Below are positions 42,501-56,908 of a stretch of 64,000 nt of DNA, in pieces. Position 1 is the stretch's first letter. Every line of letters starts with the position of its first letter. A model generated the notes under the pieces. The model was not told the DNA's origin, searched no databases, and saw only the letters and a program-made list of their open reading frames with translations. The DNA comes from Bemisia tabaci. Lineage: Eukaryota; Arthropoda; Insecta; Hemiptera; Aleyrodidae. The stretch is taken from the NCBI RefSeq assembly GCF_918797505.1, contig NC_092801.1, positions 33,184,487 through 33,248,486 of the forward strand, read 5' to 3'. Position numbers and translations under genes: made by a program.

Positions 42501-45500
42501 TCATAAATTCATTTCCATGAGTTCGAATTATGCTGATTAAAATAGATAGTCCAAGAACTCTTTCTGTTAAACAAAATTATAAAATTTAAAAAAATTGTGA
42601 TTCTCTAAATGTATTATCTTGATAAAAAAACAGTATCAAAATAATGACGATAATAAATAGAGACGTATTCAATAATAATTGAACTATTGATAACATATAT
42701 GTGTTTTGGAAATTAAATAAACTATTAACATTAAAATAATAGGTATAATCATTTCTTCTGTTACCATAATTTTAATAGTTTATAAAAAAATATTGATTTT
42801 GTAACTCAATGAAACCCCTTAGGTTTAGAATATGAGTAAAAATATAGGTAATTATTTCTAATTTCCAAAATTAGCGTTTTATTTCTAATTTAAATTATTT
42901 ACTGATTGAAATATTTGACTTTCCTAGTTGTTTTTATGGTGTTTGAGCCTTTAATTTTAATTTTATGTTTTATCATGGTTCTTGTCTTTTCAAGCATCGC
43001 CCAGCTCCCGCTTCAACCAAAAATAGCTTATTTATCACTATCAATTCTAAAACTTTGCTGCATGTGAAAATATAGGAAGCATTATGTACTTGGCCTTCAA
43101 CAAACCATGCAAAATGATATTAGATTGTGTACCTATTGCAGCCATCATTCCTTTGACTAGCTTTGCTTCAATTGAAGCTTTCCCACGAGCGTGTGAAGCT
43201 AGAATAGTTTGCTCGAGGGTTAGGCAATTGTCCGCGTAAGCACAAGCAAGTTCTCCTAGGGAATGGCCAATCACTCTATCAGGTTCAAACTCCAAAGCTC
43301 GCAATATCTCGACCAATCCTATCTGAAAGCAGAATAGCAACCTTTGATGAGCATCAAAGCTCGCATACATTCGAGTTTTATTCTCATATTTAACTTGGAG
43401 AAAATTTCACATCTACTCTATTTGTATGAAAAGCTAAGCTCAGGTGACTGTAACGCGAAAATCCTAACCGAGAAAACCAAGGAAAGACCTAACTCTAGGC
43501 GTGCCCGCTATCTTCCTTCTTCCGACCATTGCAGGTCGTTTTCCTCTGTGCTCTCAATTAATTTTCTCTTTAATTTCTACTTTTGTTTACTTATTCGGTG
43601 CTTTCAGTAATTTTTTCAATGATTCGTGACGTACTCTTTTCAAAAATGTTTTCTTTTTCATTGTGAAGTCGTCGCCTTCCGGCCAAAGTATCACAATCGC
43701 CATGAGACGTTTCAAAATTTCCGCCGTCATTTTATTCTTTTACAGATATATTGTCGTTGAATCTGTTTGAAAATTTCACTGAATTTTTTTGTGCTGCCGA
43801 TGAAATTCAGTGAATTTCTCAAACAGATTCAACAAAAGCACCCCCGCTGCCCCCCTCATTTTTCATTGCGGAGCGGGTAAAAACCGGGAAAATCGCCAGA
43901 AATGATGCCCGAAACCACTGTAGAACTTGACGAGAACCCTTGAAACGTTGCGCTCAGTCGGAGAACTGCAACACAGGAACTGCCGCCCGCTTTAAGGACG
44001 GAAACATCCATAAAACCCCCGCTGCCCCCCTCTTTTTTCGTTGCAGAGCTGGTAAGAACCGGGGCATCATTTCTGGCGACTTTTCCGGTTTTTACCCGCT
44101 CCGCAACGAAAAATGAGGGGGGCAGCGGGGGTGTTTTGGATAGTTCCGTACTTTAAGGGGGTGGCAGTCCTTGTATTTCAATGCTCCGACTGATCGCAAC
44201 GTTTCAAGGGTCCTCCTCAAGTTGGACATTAGTTTCGGGCATTATTTGTAGTGAATTTCCCGGTTTTTACCCGCTCTGCAACCAAAAATGAGGGGGGGCA
44301 GGGGGCTAAGAGTTTTGAAAACTCACTTTAAAGTCGCAGGCTGCGTTTGCGTTAACATTGGCAAGAAGTTCCACTCGGATTTGATGCTAAGTTTGAAGCT
44401 CTTCTGTGACTTTTCGCATTTTAATGCAATTTTTCAATGTAACAGGCCCATTCCCCCCTACGGGGGGGCTGTGGTGGCCCGGGGGCAATATGAATACTTC
44501 GGTATCAGACTTGGAGTATTCGAGGACGCTTTGAAAAGAGAAACGGTATGTCCAAGAGCCGCCGAAGCTACTCTAAAAAATGAAGGTACGGACCCCCTAA
44601 ATAACCTTTGGACCCCCCTAACTTTTGACAGGGGGGTCAGATTGACTTCCGGTTTGCGCCAAAAATTGTTTTTTTTTCATGCTCTTTCTAACGATGTATC
44701 ACATGATGGGGGTTGCCATTTGAAATTTTTGAGTTGCCCCCCGCCCCCCCTCCCCCTGGGGGGTGAAGAACTGAAAAGTACCTCAAAAAGTTTCCCCCTC
44801 GATGTGAGGAAGGACGCCACAAACCGCAAATCGATATCATAATTAGAACTAAAGTTATGGCCAGTGGTGCGTAACTTTTGAATAACCCTGTATACAAGGC
44901 TCGCGAAGCGGATGGGCCGCAATGCGGTCAAAGAGCGTACCCCCTAGTCCGTTTTAAAATGCTACGGTAACGAAAATAATATTAAGCGCGGTAAGCATAT
45001 ACCGTGCTTCATGGTCCGGTTGCGAAAATCCGCGACCGATACATGAAGGATCATCACCCATTGCATCCTGGGTTATTTTTAAAGCCTCTCCGTGGCGAGA
45101 ACGTAGTTGTATTTTCTCATCGTGATAATTAAGCGTGGAGACCGTTTAAAGTGCTGGTAACAATCAATTGCTGTTTTAGCTTTTGAAATTGATAAATTCA
45201 TTTTTTTTCAAACTTGGTCTCGTTTTCTCAAGTAGCATATGAGTTGTGCTTAAACTCTCTCATAGGGTCAGATTAACGGTCACTTTATTTGCGGCTGACC
45301 GTAAATCAACCGAACGCAAGCTGTGATGACAGAAGTTTCTTTGAACTAAGGATATCGATAAGTTTGAATCGATTTTTTTTTAAAAACATTTTTTGTCTAT
45401 ATCTTTGCGTTTTCCAGATAGTAGTGCTAAAGACAGGAGAAACTTTAAATTGATGTCAATAAATTTTACTTGACATCCATTATATGGGATATCATTTTAT

Positions 45501-48500
45501 TTTATGCGACGGATGTTTATATTTTTATCTTCGCAGCTCATATTTACATTGAAATGTTTTTGTTTTCCTTTTGGCAACATATACTTTATAGCTTCCCTCT
45601 ATTAATAAGTTCAAGTTGTCACTCATCGATTAAACTTCCTATTCCTCCCATAAATCGTCGGTTAAATTAGGATTATTTATGATCATGCCGCGCCTATCCA
45701 ACACCTCGTGTTGGACTTTTCTGCTTGTTCAATATTGAAAATTTTCAAGAAGGCCTCACTCGTCTACAGTCAGGAAGGTGGTGAAGTACTAGTTATAATA
45801 CGCACGTATCACTAAAGGAAAAAAGAATACCCTCCATATGGGCAGATACTCTCGATTATTAATGGGCCACATAGGAACTGCAATTTCTAATAAATTCATC
45901 ATAGATACAACATAAGTGCCATTTGCCTCATTAAGTAGATAAGTGTTTTTATGTATCCTTCTGAAACTGTAGTTGTTTATTGCAAAGTGCAGTCCAAATG
46001 AGGCCCTCAAGCGCTAAAATAAAAGCGCGAGTTTCTAGCGGCTGAAAAATCAGTGCAGTTTTCAATAGGAGCGAAAATAGTGTTAACAGCTTGTAAATAA
46101 ACATGAGGAAATCAGTTAGATTTGATATAATTTTATATCATCATTTTAAATGACAGATCCATACATAGTATGCAAAAAGTCAATGGCGGTAATAAGTTGA
46201 AAGTAAACTGTTCGCACCAAACCCGGAGCGGTCGGCGCGGAGCGCATATTAGCGCCTACAAGACTGGAGGAATACTTCACACATTGCGCGTATTTCACAA
46301 TGCGCACTTGACGCATATTAGCGCCTGCAAGACTGGCCGAATACTGTACGCATTGCGCGTTCACGACGGTACGCGGTATGGCACGGGACAGTATGTTGGA
46401 AATGTGTAATCTCTTGGTACCGGACCTACCGTGGTGTACGATGTGTACGCCATTTCCGACCAGTGGACACCGCGAGCCTGGAATCGCAGGATCGTAGAGC
46501 AATTGCACCCCTGAATGGTACCTTAGTCTATTGAGTCATTGATGTCGGAGTTCGTCCGTCTTTTTTTGATTAACCATCGTTATAACGAGAACCTTGAGTT
46601 CTCGTTATCAAGGACCCTTTAGTCCAGGAGAAAAGTCTCAATTTCATTGGAAATAACGATAGGCCAAGCAAATGGGGAAAAGAGTCTGCAAAAATCCTGG
46701 GAAGCTTTGTTTCAAAGATTCTTACGTAATATTTGACGCTAAATTCAAATTTCAACTTTGCTTTACATAATTCGTATTCCAGTACTCACTTGGACAGCAG
46801 TGATACCGACAAAACAGTTGAGAATGTTGTCGAGTATGCTCGTGTCATCTGTGGTTATGATGTACTTGATATCCACATCGTGCGGCCTCAGGACTCGGTC
46901 GCATCTATCGATGACGTCACGGAAAATTGGGATGTGCATAAGTTGGGAGCCCATCTGATTCCATTGAGAGCCCATTCCTGAGAAAACCCACCACATTGGC
47001 CGTTCAACCCCATCCATCCTCTGAAATCAATATTAGTGGCTCTACGTATTAACGTGGTAAAGTAACAATTGGAACATGGTAATTGATTAAAAAATCGAGG
47101 TACAAGCCAAAATGAACAACTAGTATTTCAAAATACATGTACATAGATGAGAAATAATATAAAACTTACAAGAAACAAAGCAAACGTGTCGACCGCCTAT
47201 TAACTGCGGTCTTTTTCAGTGCATTAAGAACAACCACTGGAAACATTACACAACAACGAAAACAAAAATAAATAAATAAAATAAAAAATTTACATTTTAA
47301 TTTTACCTTTATTTTGATTTTATTCAAAGATGTAGTTGCAAAAGATGTGTATTTTCGCATGTTTGCTAATAGTTTTGTAGCTTTCTAATTTTATTTACTT
47401 ATTTATTTGTAAACTGTTTCCACTGGTTGTTCTTAATGCACTGAAGAAGATCGCAGTTTGTAGGTCGTCAAAACGTTTACTTTGTTTCTCGTAAGTTTTA
47501 TATTATTTCTCATCTATGTACATGCAGTTTGAAATATTACTTCTTTATTTTGGCTTACAGCAAATTTGGCAGTAAAATGTAGTAATGATTGGATAGGGTT
47601 TAACAAAAACGCATCGGGCCCCTTTGTTGAGGAAAGAAAAATATGGGAGAAGGTAGGAGTAGTATCAAATTTAACTAAGTAATCGTACATTTTTATCACT
47701 AACATGCCAATTTCATAGCGCTCCTGTGCGCTCTGCAACACCCAACCGCCACAGGTAGCGATTCTGCCTTCATTCCTCTGGCAAATCGAATCTCCTAATT
47801 TCCTGCCTTACACCGTCGATTCACGAGTTTGTAGGGCATCTCATACGTAAATTTTTACCCGTTAAAAATTATAAGTCGAAAAAAATATTTGGAACGTAAA
47901 AATATGTTATAAACTTCGTCTTTAATATTTAGCCGTATGAAAAAATATTCAAAAGTATTCTTACATATGGATGTGAAGTTTGGCAGCTGAAGGAACGGAC
48001 ACAGGGGATACTAAGAGCAACAGAGATGGATTTCTGGAGGAGGTCGCTGTAGGAATTTTTAGGAGCGATCGGGTCCGCAATGAAAAAGTGCGTTAGATTA
48101 GATTGTGGGAGTCAAAAATGACATCGTATTCGACGTCATGACCAGACAGCTTGTCTGATATGGTCATGTCAATAGAATGACGGACGAAGGCTGCCGAAGA
48201 AGATGCTTGATTGGGTTCCTCCTGGGAGGGGACGAAGGGGACGCCCAATAAATGGGTGGCGACAGGGGCGTTTAGAAGAAATGAAGGTGTGCTAACTCCC
48301 TTGAGGGCTTTGGGAGGATAGGAGACTTAGGCGGCTAAGTGTCGCAGAGCGCTAGAGGGCGCTATAAAAACGGCTTTTATATGAAAAAATAAATTTTCAA
48401 CCTCATTTTCATGGCTGGAACTTAATGACACTCGGCGCGCGTCTCTGTACAACTCGATGAAATTATCTCAGCTACTTCTGTTATTTTGGGATGTATAAGT

Positions 48501-51500
48501 GGACGTAATTAATCTTAAAAAAAAAAAAAAAAAAATCGGTGGTTTTATTCGAAGTTCACCTTAGAATTGAGAGGAGTCCTGAACCCGTTGTCAGACACGA
48601 TAGTGTAGCCTCTGACATAATGGTGCTTCAAGCCGAGCCGGAAGACGCCGTTCACCAAATCCGCATATTCTGCCGTGATATTCATCGATTTTGTATGCTC
48701 CATTATCTCCACGATTCCATTCTCTGTCCGGGAAGACATCATCAGAATTTGCGGCAGTGTCTCGGAGATTCTAGTTGAAGATCCTCTCCTGAAATAATCA
48801 GCACACCAGATAGTAGTGAGGGGGATTTTCAGCACTTTGGATAGCGGCGATTTTTCAAGTTGACAACACTGTTTTTTCTACGTTTAAATCCATTAAAAAT
48901 ATCAAATTTAGGCGAGATAAGCTGCCTAACCTAGAATCGATTATTTAATACTCACATTTAAATGAAGGAGAAACAGGGTTGCCAACCTTCAAGAATCGCC
49001 ACTGCCTTTGGAGAACGATTCGAATGTCGAACGGTTAATACGTTGCAGATTTGACGGTAATATGCAAAATTGACCCAAACAATTGATTTTTTTGAAAAAG
49101 AATATGACTGTGCAATTAGTTATTATAGTACAAAATTTTACAGATTTTTGGCATTGGTAAGGCGGAAAATCGGTGAAATTTTTAGGTGAAAATTCCAGAC
49201 AGTTTACTAGCACAATGCAAATTATTTGAGGAAAATTTGCAACATCGGTTTGTAGTGACGTTCTCTCGTTTGAGATACGACAAAACAACGATAAACGCTG
49301 CGGAAAAGTCCGGGATTCACTCTTGACTTCACAATCTGCGCTTGCGTAAAATGACAACTAATTGACCAATTTTGATCAATCAATTTCAGCAGTTTCAGTA
49401 CTCTATTTACTAGTCATCCTCTTTAGTATTGCAGCCATTTTTTTCTCAGAACTAACTCTAAAATTTCGCTGGAAGGGCAACGCCTGGAGGTAATGTGCAA
49501 ATATACATTTTGTAATGAAGTACTACAATCGCTGGTTCCATCCGTAAAAACTTGTATGTACATAAAGATACCAATGACACGTACGTTGTTTCTAAACTGA
49601 GCCTGAAATTTTAGTTCCTAATTGCAAAATATAGTCCAAATTATTCCTAGTCAATTGTCGGTATTTCATATTGACGGTGAACCTTCAAATAAACGAATCT
49701 AGTTTGTGGTGTTTCAAAATCTCCGCTCCTATTTTCGTTTATCAAAGGAGAGCAAATAAACATCTTCGCTTGAAATTTTCACTGAAATTCTTCACACAAA
49801 AGAAAAAAGATGGCGTTATTTGGCGGTACGGCACCGTTGAATAAAACGTTATTCGGCGGTACGGTACCCTGACTAGAAAATCTTCTAAGTATCGCTAAGG
49901 TGCCTTTACTGGATAACTTTATGACCACTAATCGGAAAACTTCCTACCGTTAAGGTGCCTTTACCGGATGACTTTTTAACCGCTAGCCGAAAAATTTCCT
50001 ACCGCTAAGGCTAAGGTGCCTTTACTGGATGACTTTTTAACCTCTAACCGGAAAACTTCCTAACGATAAGATGCTTCCACCGGATGACCTACTGTTGGCA
50101 CCTTGACGGTAATAATTGATCCGGTTGGCGGTTAAAAAGTCACCCGGTAAAGGCACCTTAGCGATACTTAGAAGATTTTCTAGTCTGGATATTGTGCCGC
50201 CGAATAATGTTTTATTCGACGGTACCGTACCGCCGAATAACCACTTCGAAAGAAAAAAGCCAGGAGAGTTTTCAAGAGCATAAAGTTTTCTCCGTTTGAA
50301 AAATAAATTACAAATGTGATAGCGGCGCAAACTGAGACTCGCATTTATGCAATTCGACAATGTAAATCCGCAATCACGTATCTCGTTGCTTTTACAGCGC
50401 TCTTTGGCGCTTTAAGACGCCTAATCGCCACAAAGCTCGGTCTTCCCACAGGCCATAAAGGAGCTAGTTGACACTCCCTCATCTCGTTTAACACCCCCTG
50501 TCGCCAACCTCTCACTGGGCGTCCCCTACGTCGTTGATGAATGATATTAGATCGTGAAAATTCGCTTAATGTAATAAAAAAAATGATCACTTACTGTGGC
50601 TGCTTTTTTAAAAGCAAATGTCCAAACTGACCCGCAAATCCAACCGAGTTAACGGCAACAAGATCGCCAGGCAATGATGTCGTTTCTGACACTACCTGCA
50701 AAGGAGATGTTTTTCACAACCAATGATATCATTGATATCGTGGGTTTCATCAAGGGTGTCGACGGAATTTGTGATGCCGCAATCACACGCTGAATTTAGC
50801 AGCTAAATGTGGAAATCAACAGTCATCGCCCAACGGCTGAAATTTAGCAAATTCGAGTTATTTTCATCCAGATGTGTATCAGATCTACTCGAATAGTTCA
50901 GACAAATTCAACATTAGTCCGATGGTTGCTGAGAATCGTTGCTGAATTTTACGCGTCACGCGAAAAATTCAGGCATCGGGCCGATGACTTCCACATTCAA
51001 GCCACATTCAGCTCCCACATTCAGCGTGTGATTGCGGCATGAACAAAAATTCTCAACTATTTCCTAATTTTTTCCTTTCCGTTAACTTTATCTTTTCCCG
51101 ACGGTCAATACAAGCTTTCGCGAAAATGTCGAAATACTTTTTTTTAAAGAACAAAGAAATATTCAACTTTGAATAATAATAAAATAACAATTCAAAAAGC
51201 GGGTAACAAGGCTAAAATTTCACGAATAAAACCAAAACGTTTCGGCTGAAAACTCAGCCTTCCTCAGTTGAATGAATATAAAGAAAAATGGTAAAAATCT
51301 AAAATAGTACCTGGCTGTACCTTTTGAAGCGACAATAGAGAGAGATCATAACAACATTCTCACAATAAAAGGTAGGTACAGCCAGGTACTATTTTAGAAT
51401 AAATTTTACCATTTTTCTTTTTACTTATCCCAACTGAGGAAGGCTGAGTTTTCAGCCGAAACGTCTTGGTTTTATTCGTGAAATTTTAGCCTTGTTACCC

Positions 51501-54500
51501 GCTTTTTAAATTTTTATTTTATTGTATATCTTGACATGAGCTGCGGAGAGTCTAGCTAGGTTCTAGGCTAGGTTCTGATGACAGCCAGGCGGGGGAGAGG
51601 GGAGACGGCGCGCGGCGTTTGCTGATTAGCTAAACTCAGCTACAGGCTTCGCTTTGCGACGTCAACTAGACTATCGGTTTTTGATCCATCGGATTTCGAT
51701 TAGCTTTCTCACCCTTAGAAGTGCATTTCCGAATTTTCAATGATTTTTCGGGTTTTCCCCAAAATTTAATAAAGATAGTTCAAATCACCCTATAACCCAG
51801 TAAAATGTCCTTCCCAATGTCCCATTTCAGTCTCAGGAATAGAACTTTGACAGGTAGAAACCTAGTTTTCAGCTTACTTGAATTCCCTTGGATGCCAGTT
51901 GTGGGAGCGGCGAAGTTGTGTTAATGGTCGCTGGGATTTTCGAGTTTGTGAGGGCAATAACGGCTTTGACCGTCCCGAAAGCGCAAGCAGCTGTATCGGC
52001 GTGACCTGCGTTTGATTTCACCGATCCGATCAACAGTGGTTCTTTCCGGTCACGGCAAAAAACATCGGCTATAACATCAATCTCCTTTAAATCGAGCTCC
52101 TGAAAAACGTAAAAATCGTTAGGTTAAGTCATCAATATTGGAGGAACCAAACCACGTATCTCTGGTTGCAACGTTGCCAATCTTCTGTCACATTTTACTT
52201 TTCTGAGGGGGGCCTATAACAACAGTTTTATGTAAAATTTTGATTGATTTTCTTTAGCATTTTTTCAAGAAAGTTCGATGAAAATTTTACGCATTATTTC
52301 TACCAGTGTTCCCCGGAAAAAATAAATTATGAGCGGCATTTTCAAAATCCTCAATCGGGATTCATGGCTCGGTATAGGCAGTAGAAGGTTAACGTTACCG
52401 CACAAACTTTCCGATTTTGACATTTCCACACAAAATCTTAGATTGACATTTCCGCTTAAAATCTTTCTGCAAATTGTATTAATTCAAACACTTTGGCAAC
52501 ACCGAGCAACGTTGCCAGAAGTTTTTCTACGGGACATATTTTGCGCGGAAATATCAGTCACAATTTTTTGGGGGAAATGACAAAAACAGATGTTTTTATG
52601 CGGAAAAGACATACCTCCTTCGGTAAGGAGGGCAAAGAAGGTCCTTAAGAAGGGAGAGTAAAAAAAATGACAATAATTATACCACAGCACAGAGGTTCAA
52701 AGCACAGATAAGCTTTGTTGGTGCTGCTGCCAGCCTTTGAATGGTTCAATTACGTTGGTCATCGATATCTCGCCATTTTAAGCTATGGTAAATAATCGAG
52801 TACTAAGGTGTTCGCTACGAACACCCTGATAATCGATCTTTTTTCTTAGGTTTGAGTGGCCTATCCGTCGATATATCGCAAAGCACGCCACGCCCCTTGA
52901 TTTCACGGAAAAAACGAGTTTAGGGCTGGTACCTGCGCGGAAGGTCCCGGCCCTAACCGGGTAGGTAAAATTGCTTTACCTCATACCCCATAGGGGCAGG
53001 CCCGGCGCGGGTAGAGCCCAAACCTACCTGCTTCAGGGTTCAGCCCTACTTGGTAAGGGCTGGACCCTGTCCAGGTAGGGCTGGGCCCTATCCACGCAGG
53101 GCCTGCCCAGTGCCCCTGTGGGGTATGAGGTGAAGCAATTCTAGGGCCCAGCCCTAATCTCATTTTTTCCGTGTTGATGACCCGCGTCGGAAACTCTAAG
53201 ATTCTGTAAATTGAAAATCTCGACTCTGGTAGGAACTATAAGGTGCGAAACCACGTATTCTCATTACGTTGTTTAGTTTCCCAAAGAATAAATGAAGAAT
53301 GATAAGAAGTCTGCGACGTCGCAATTGACGTACGTGGTTTCGCACTTTGTCCATAGATATCTCTGATACTCACATTTAGGTAATACATCGCAAACACTGC
53401 AGGCTGATTGTTGACATCGATAGGCAAAGCTATAGACAAAGGAGACAAAAGGGATGCGGGGGGATCGTATTGGTGAAACGGGTGGTTGCAATGGACAAAG
53501 GAAGGTGATAGACTAACTAACGGCAACCCAAGAGAGACCTTTAGTCCATCATTCTCTCCCTTAGCTATAGGAACCACCCATTTCAACCGATAGAATTGCC
53601 CCCTACTCCCTATGTCTTCTTTGTCTATCGCTTTGTCTATCAATTTGTCTATCAATTTCAACGATCAGCCCGCTGGTAAAACTATTCTTGACTTACCTTG
53701 ACTCCACATCCCTCGGCCTCTACAAAGGCAACCTGAGCTGGATCAACTTTCCATTCCGAGTAAAGTTCGCGCAGCATCTGCTTGGCTGGTTTTCCGTCAA
53801 AATTGATAAGGTTACCGCATTTCGTGCCGAGAAATCTTTGATCCGAACCGATTACCGTCGCATAGCATCGCTTTGCAACTGATGCTTTCTGCAGAAAGAA
53901 CGCAACCCAGCCCTCGCTCAAATTATACCCGTGAGCTAGAGATTAACGTAAGAATTCCGAATCAGCATAAATGAATTAACAGAACCGATTAATGATAAAT
54001 TTTAATTATGATAAGTAACAAAATAGTGCCGATTATTTTGTTAATAAGGTGGTTTTGAATTGACTAAAACTGCCCTTGCTTATTTCAAGGTAGATCCGCA
54101 CATATGTTTAACTTTGCCAAAATTCTCGAATTTTTCTTTTGTTATTGTGTATTTTTTGCAGTGGCGAAAAAGTATAGCCCCTCACAAATAGGAATCCATT
54201 TTCAAAGTTGTATGGATGAATTTTCCTTAAGATTTTAATCTGCAACCGACGAGCGTATTTCTGCAATCACACCGTCTGTATACAGAACTTCCTTAGGGAC
54301 AGAAGCTGTTTAAGTAACTACTGTGAATACTACCTATACTATGAGTAGGTAACTACCGCTCTAAACGGTAACGTTGCATGGAGTCAACGATCATGGTGTC
54401 CACGAACCCAAAATCTGATCATGGAGTCAACAATTATTAATTGTTGACGTCGTGCTTAGGCAGTAAAACACAAAAATGGGCCCTAAGCATGGTGTCAACG

Positions 54501-56861
54501 ACGACGGTGTCAACAAAAAGAAAAATATCTTCCTTATGAGTAAAATTAAAAAAATGAGGAGTACAGGAGAGGTTTGGGTCATGTATAGTTAGACTACGTT
54601 ATTTTAGGTCAAGACATGTACGGTTGGATTAGGTAGGTAAGGGAATGTTAACTTCCGTGAAAGTGGGTTAAGTCTTGTAAGGTAAAGTTGGGTAAGGTTA
54701 GGTTAGGTTAAGTTAGGTCAGGTTAGGTTAAATAACACAGGAAAAACATGACTTGAAATTTGAGAGGTGTTAAAGAGGAAAGTTTTAAGTTTCGTTGACG
54801 TCGTGATCGTTGACACCGTGATCATCTTTCATAAGAGTCAGAATTTTTTATTTTTGAATGATCATGGTGTCAACAAAAACTTCAAAAAACTGTTTGTTGA
54901 CACCGTAATCGTTGACATCGTATGTCAGTATTTGCTCGATGATTGCCGACTTCCGGTTTAGACTCACCTTGACTTCCTCACGCCGTTCTTACCTTGTTCA
55001 TCGAAAGGGCAGCACTTCCCGTCCCTCGCAGCGAAACCCATCCCATCTTGAATTTCGAGGTACCTTGTGCTTAGAATGACGCTTCCAACGGATATAATTG
55101 CAGCGTCGATTCTTCCTTCTTGCATTTCAAATTTTGCTTGGTTGAATGCTCGGAACAGAATTCCACGACCTCCTTGAGTAACATAGCTAGGACCTGAAAT
55201 TCATAGTTCAAGAGGACCACAACGAATGAACAATATTAACACACTAGGGCTTAGAAAAAGTTTTTAAAATATCGCTGAAAACTATCAAATGTATACTACA
55301 TTTTGCCATTAGGAACTGCAATATTTTCAGTGGGCTGATTATTGAAATTGATAGACAAAGCAAAAGACAAAGAAGACGAAGGGAAAATGGAGCGATCCTA
55401 TTGGTGGAATTGGGTGGTGGTTATAGACTGAGGGGAAAATCTGCCTTGCCAAGGCTTATATGGAGCTGTTTGGATAATCGCTCACTAGATGGCGCAAGTT
55501 TATACTTGCCGCCAGTGACCGCTTGCCCATAAGTTTCGGGCTGATTTTCTCGACCTCTCCGAGCTTGGTAGCAACAACTTCAGGAGGCTAAGCTGCACTG
55601 TAGATGGGTCCACGTAGTCCCGAAACGCGTCTGCAGTTGCTTCCTTGCATGGTCGTTATTAATAACCCTGCTAAAAATGACGAGTAGGCTATACAGAATT
55701 TGCCAACTCATATGAGTAGAACTTCCTACTTATATGAGTAGAAATCCTACTCATATGAGAAGAAATTCCACTCATATCACTAGAATATCCTACTCATAAG
55801 AGTAGAAATGTTCAACTCATATGGATTCAATTTTTTTTTCATTTTTCAGAAGTGCTGTTTCTGACCAGGAGACACCGACGCAGTGTGTAAATTTGAAGAA
55901 TAGAAACATTTTGTTCTTATGATTTTTTTGGTGCGGTGACTAGTTTCTGAGATATCGGACACTGTAGATTCAACGCTGAACTCATATGAGTTGGAATCTC
56001 TGGTCATAGAAGTTGGCGAAAACGGGATGGAGGAATTCTGCTCATATGAGTAAAATTCTATTCATATAAGTTGAAATTCTATTCATATGAGTTGAAATTC
56101 TATTCATTTTGATTTTCTACTCATTAATACTCACCATTTTTAGCAGGAAATATACTAAACAGTATATCGCCTTGTGGGAAAATTGTGCCCCTACGAACGT
56201 GAATTTTTCCCTCTGTAATGAGATTATCAGCTTTATGCTAATTTTTAACGCACATTGGCTAAAAAATCCCAACTTACTGTCTTAAGAGGTAAATGGTGGA
56301 CTAACTATAAGGACCCGCGGGTCGTCGTTTGTTAGTCTATTACTAACCTTCGTCTATAGCTTTACTAGCCGTTCTGGACGCGCGAAGCTAGCCAAGGGGC
56401 TGCGCCCGTGGACCCCCGGTCACTCGCTACGCGGTCCATTTTTCTGAGTATTTGGACATTTGATCACTATGATGTATACATTTTGGAGACTCTAAAGACA
56501 AAAATTATTTTGTCACAGAACCTACCGGAGTGTGCCATCATTTGCATACGTTAATAAATACTAGCCGTTCTGGGCGCGCTTCGCGCGCCCGTCACGTCTA
56601 GCCGGGGGCTACGCCCCCTGGACCCCCGGTCACTCGCTGCGCGAGTGACATGCGGCTCGCTTCGCGAGCCGATTTTGTAGTAGTTGCAAATTTTTTATCA
56701 CTATATTTTGAAGATTTCATAGAAAACATTATGAAATTCTCACTCCACAATTAACTTGTAGAATAATAATGGCAGGGCAAGAAATAGACTATATCTTATG
56801 GACGGTTCCCACTTAGTAAAAACAGCCAACACCACGAGAAGGTGAGGAACCATTGTTAGTC

Positions 56862-56908
<47 letters not shown>

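Noticed and set aside
44288..44842. 184-codon plus-strand frame
   Set aside because: It crosses repeat units and a mobile-element fragment, has no motif and a biased composition from C/G runs.
54680..54735. Telomere end
   Set aside because: The TTAGG units are few, imperfect and internal to an intron of a continuing gene.
56385..56690. Bacterial or plasmid contamination (GC-rich palindromes)
   Set aside because: The unit is repeated within the window and embedded in continuous intron sequence, so it is a genomic repeat.
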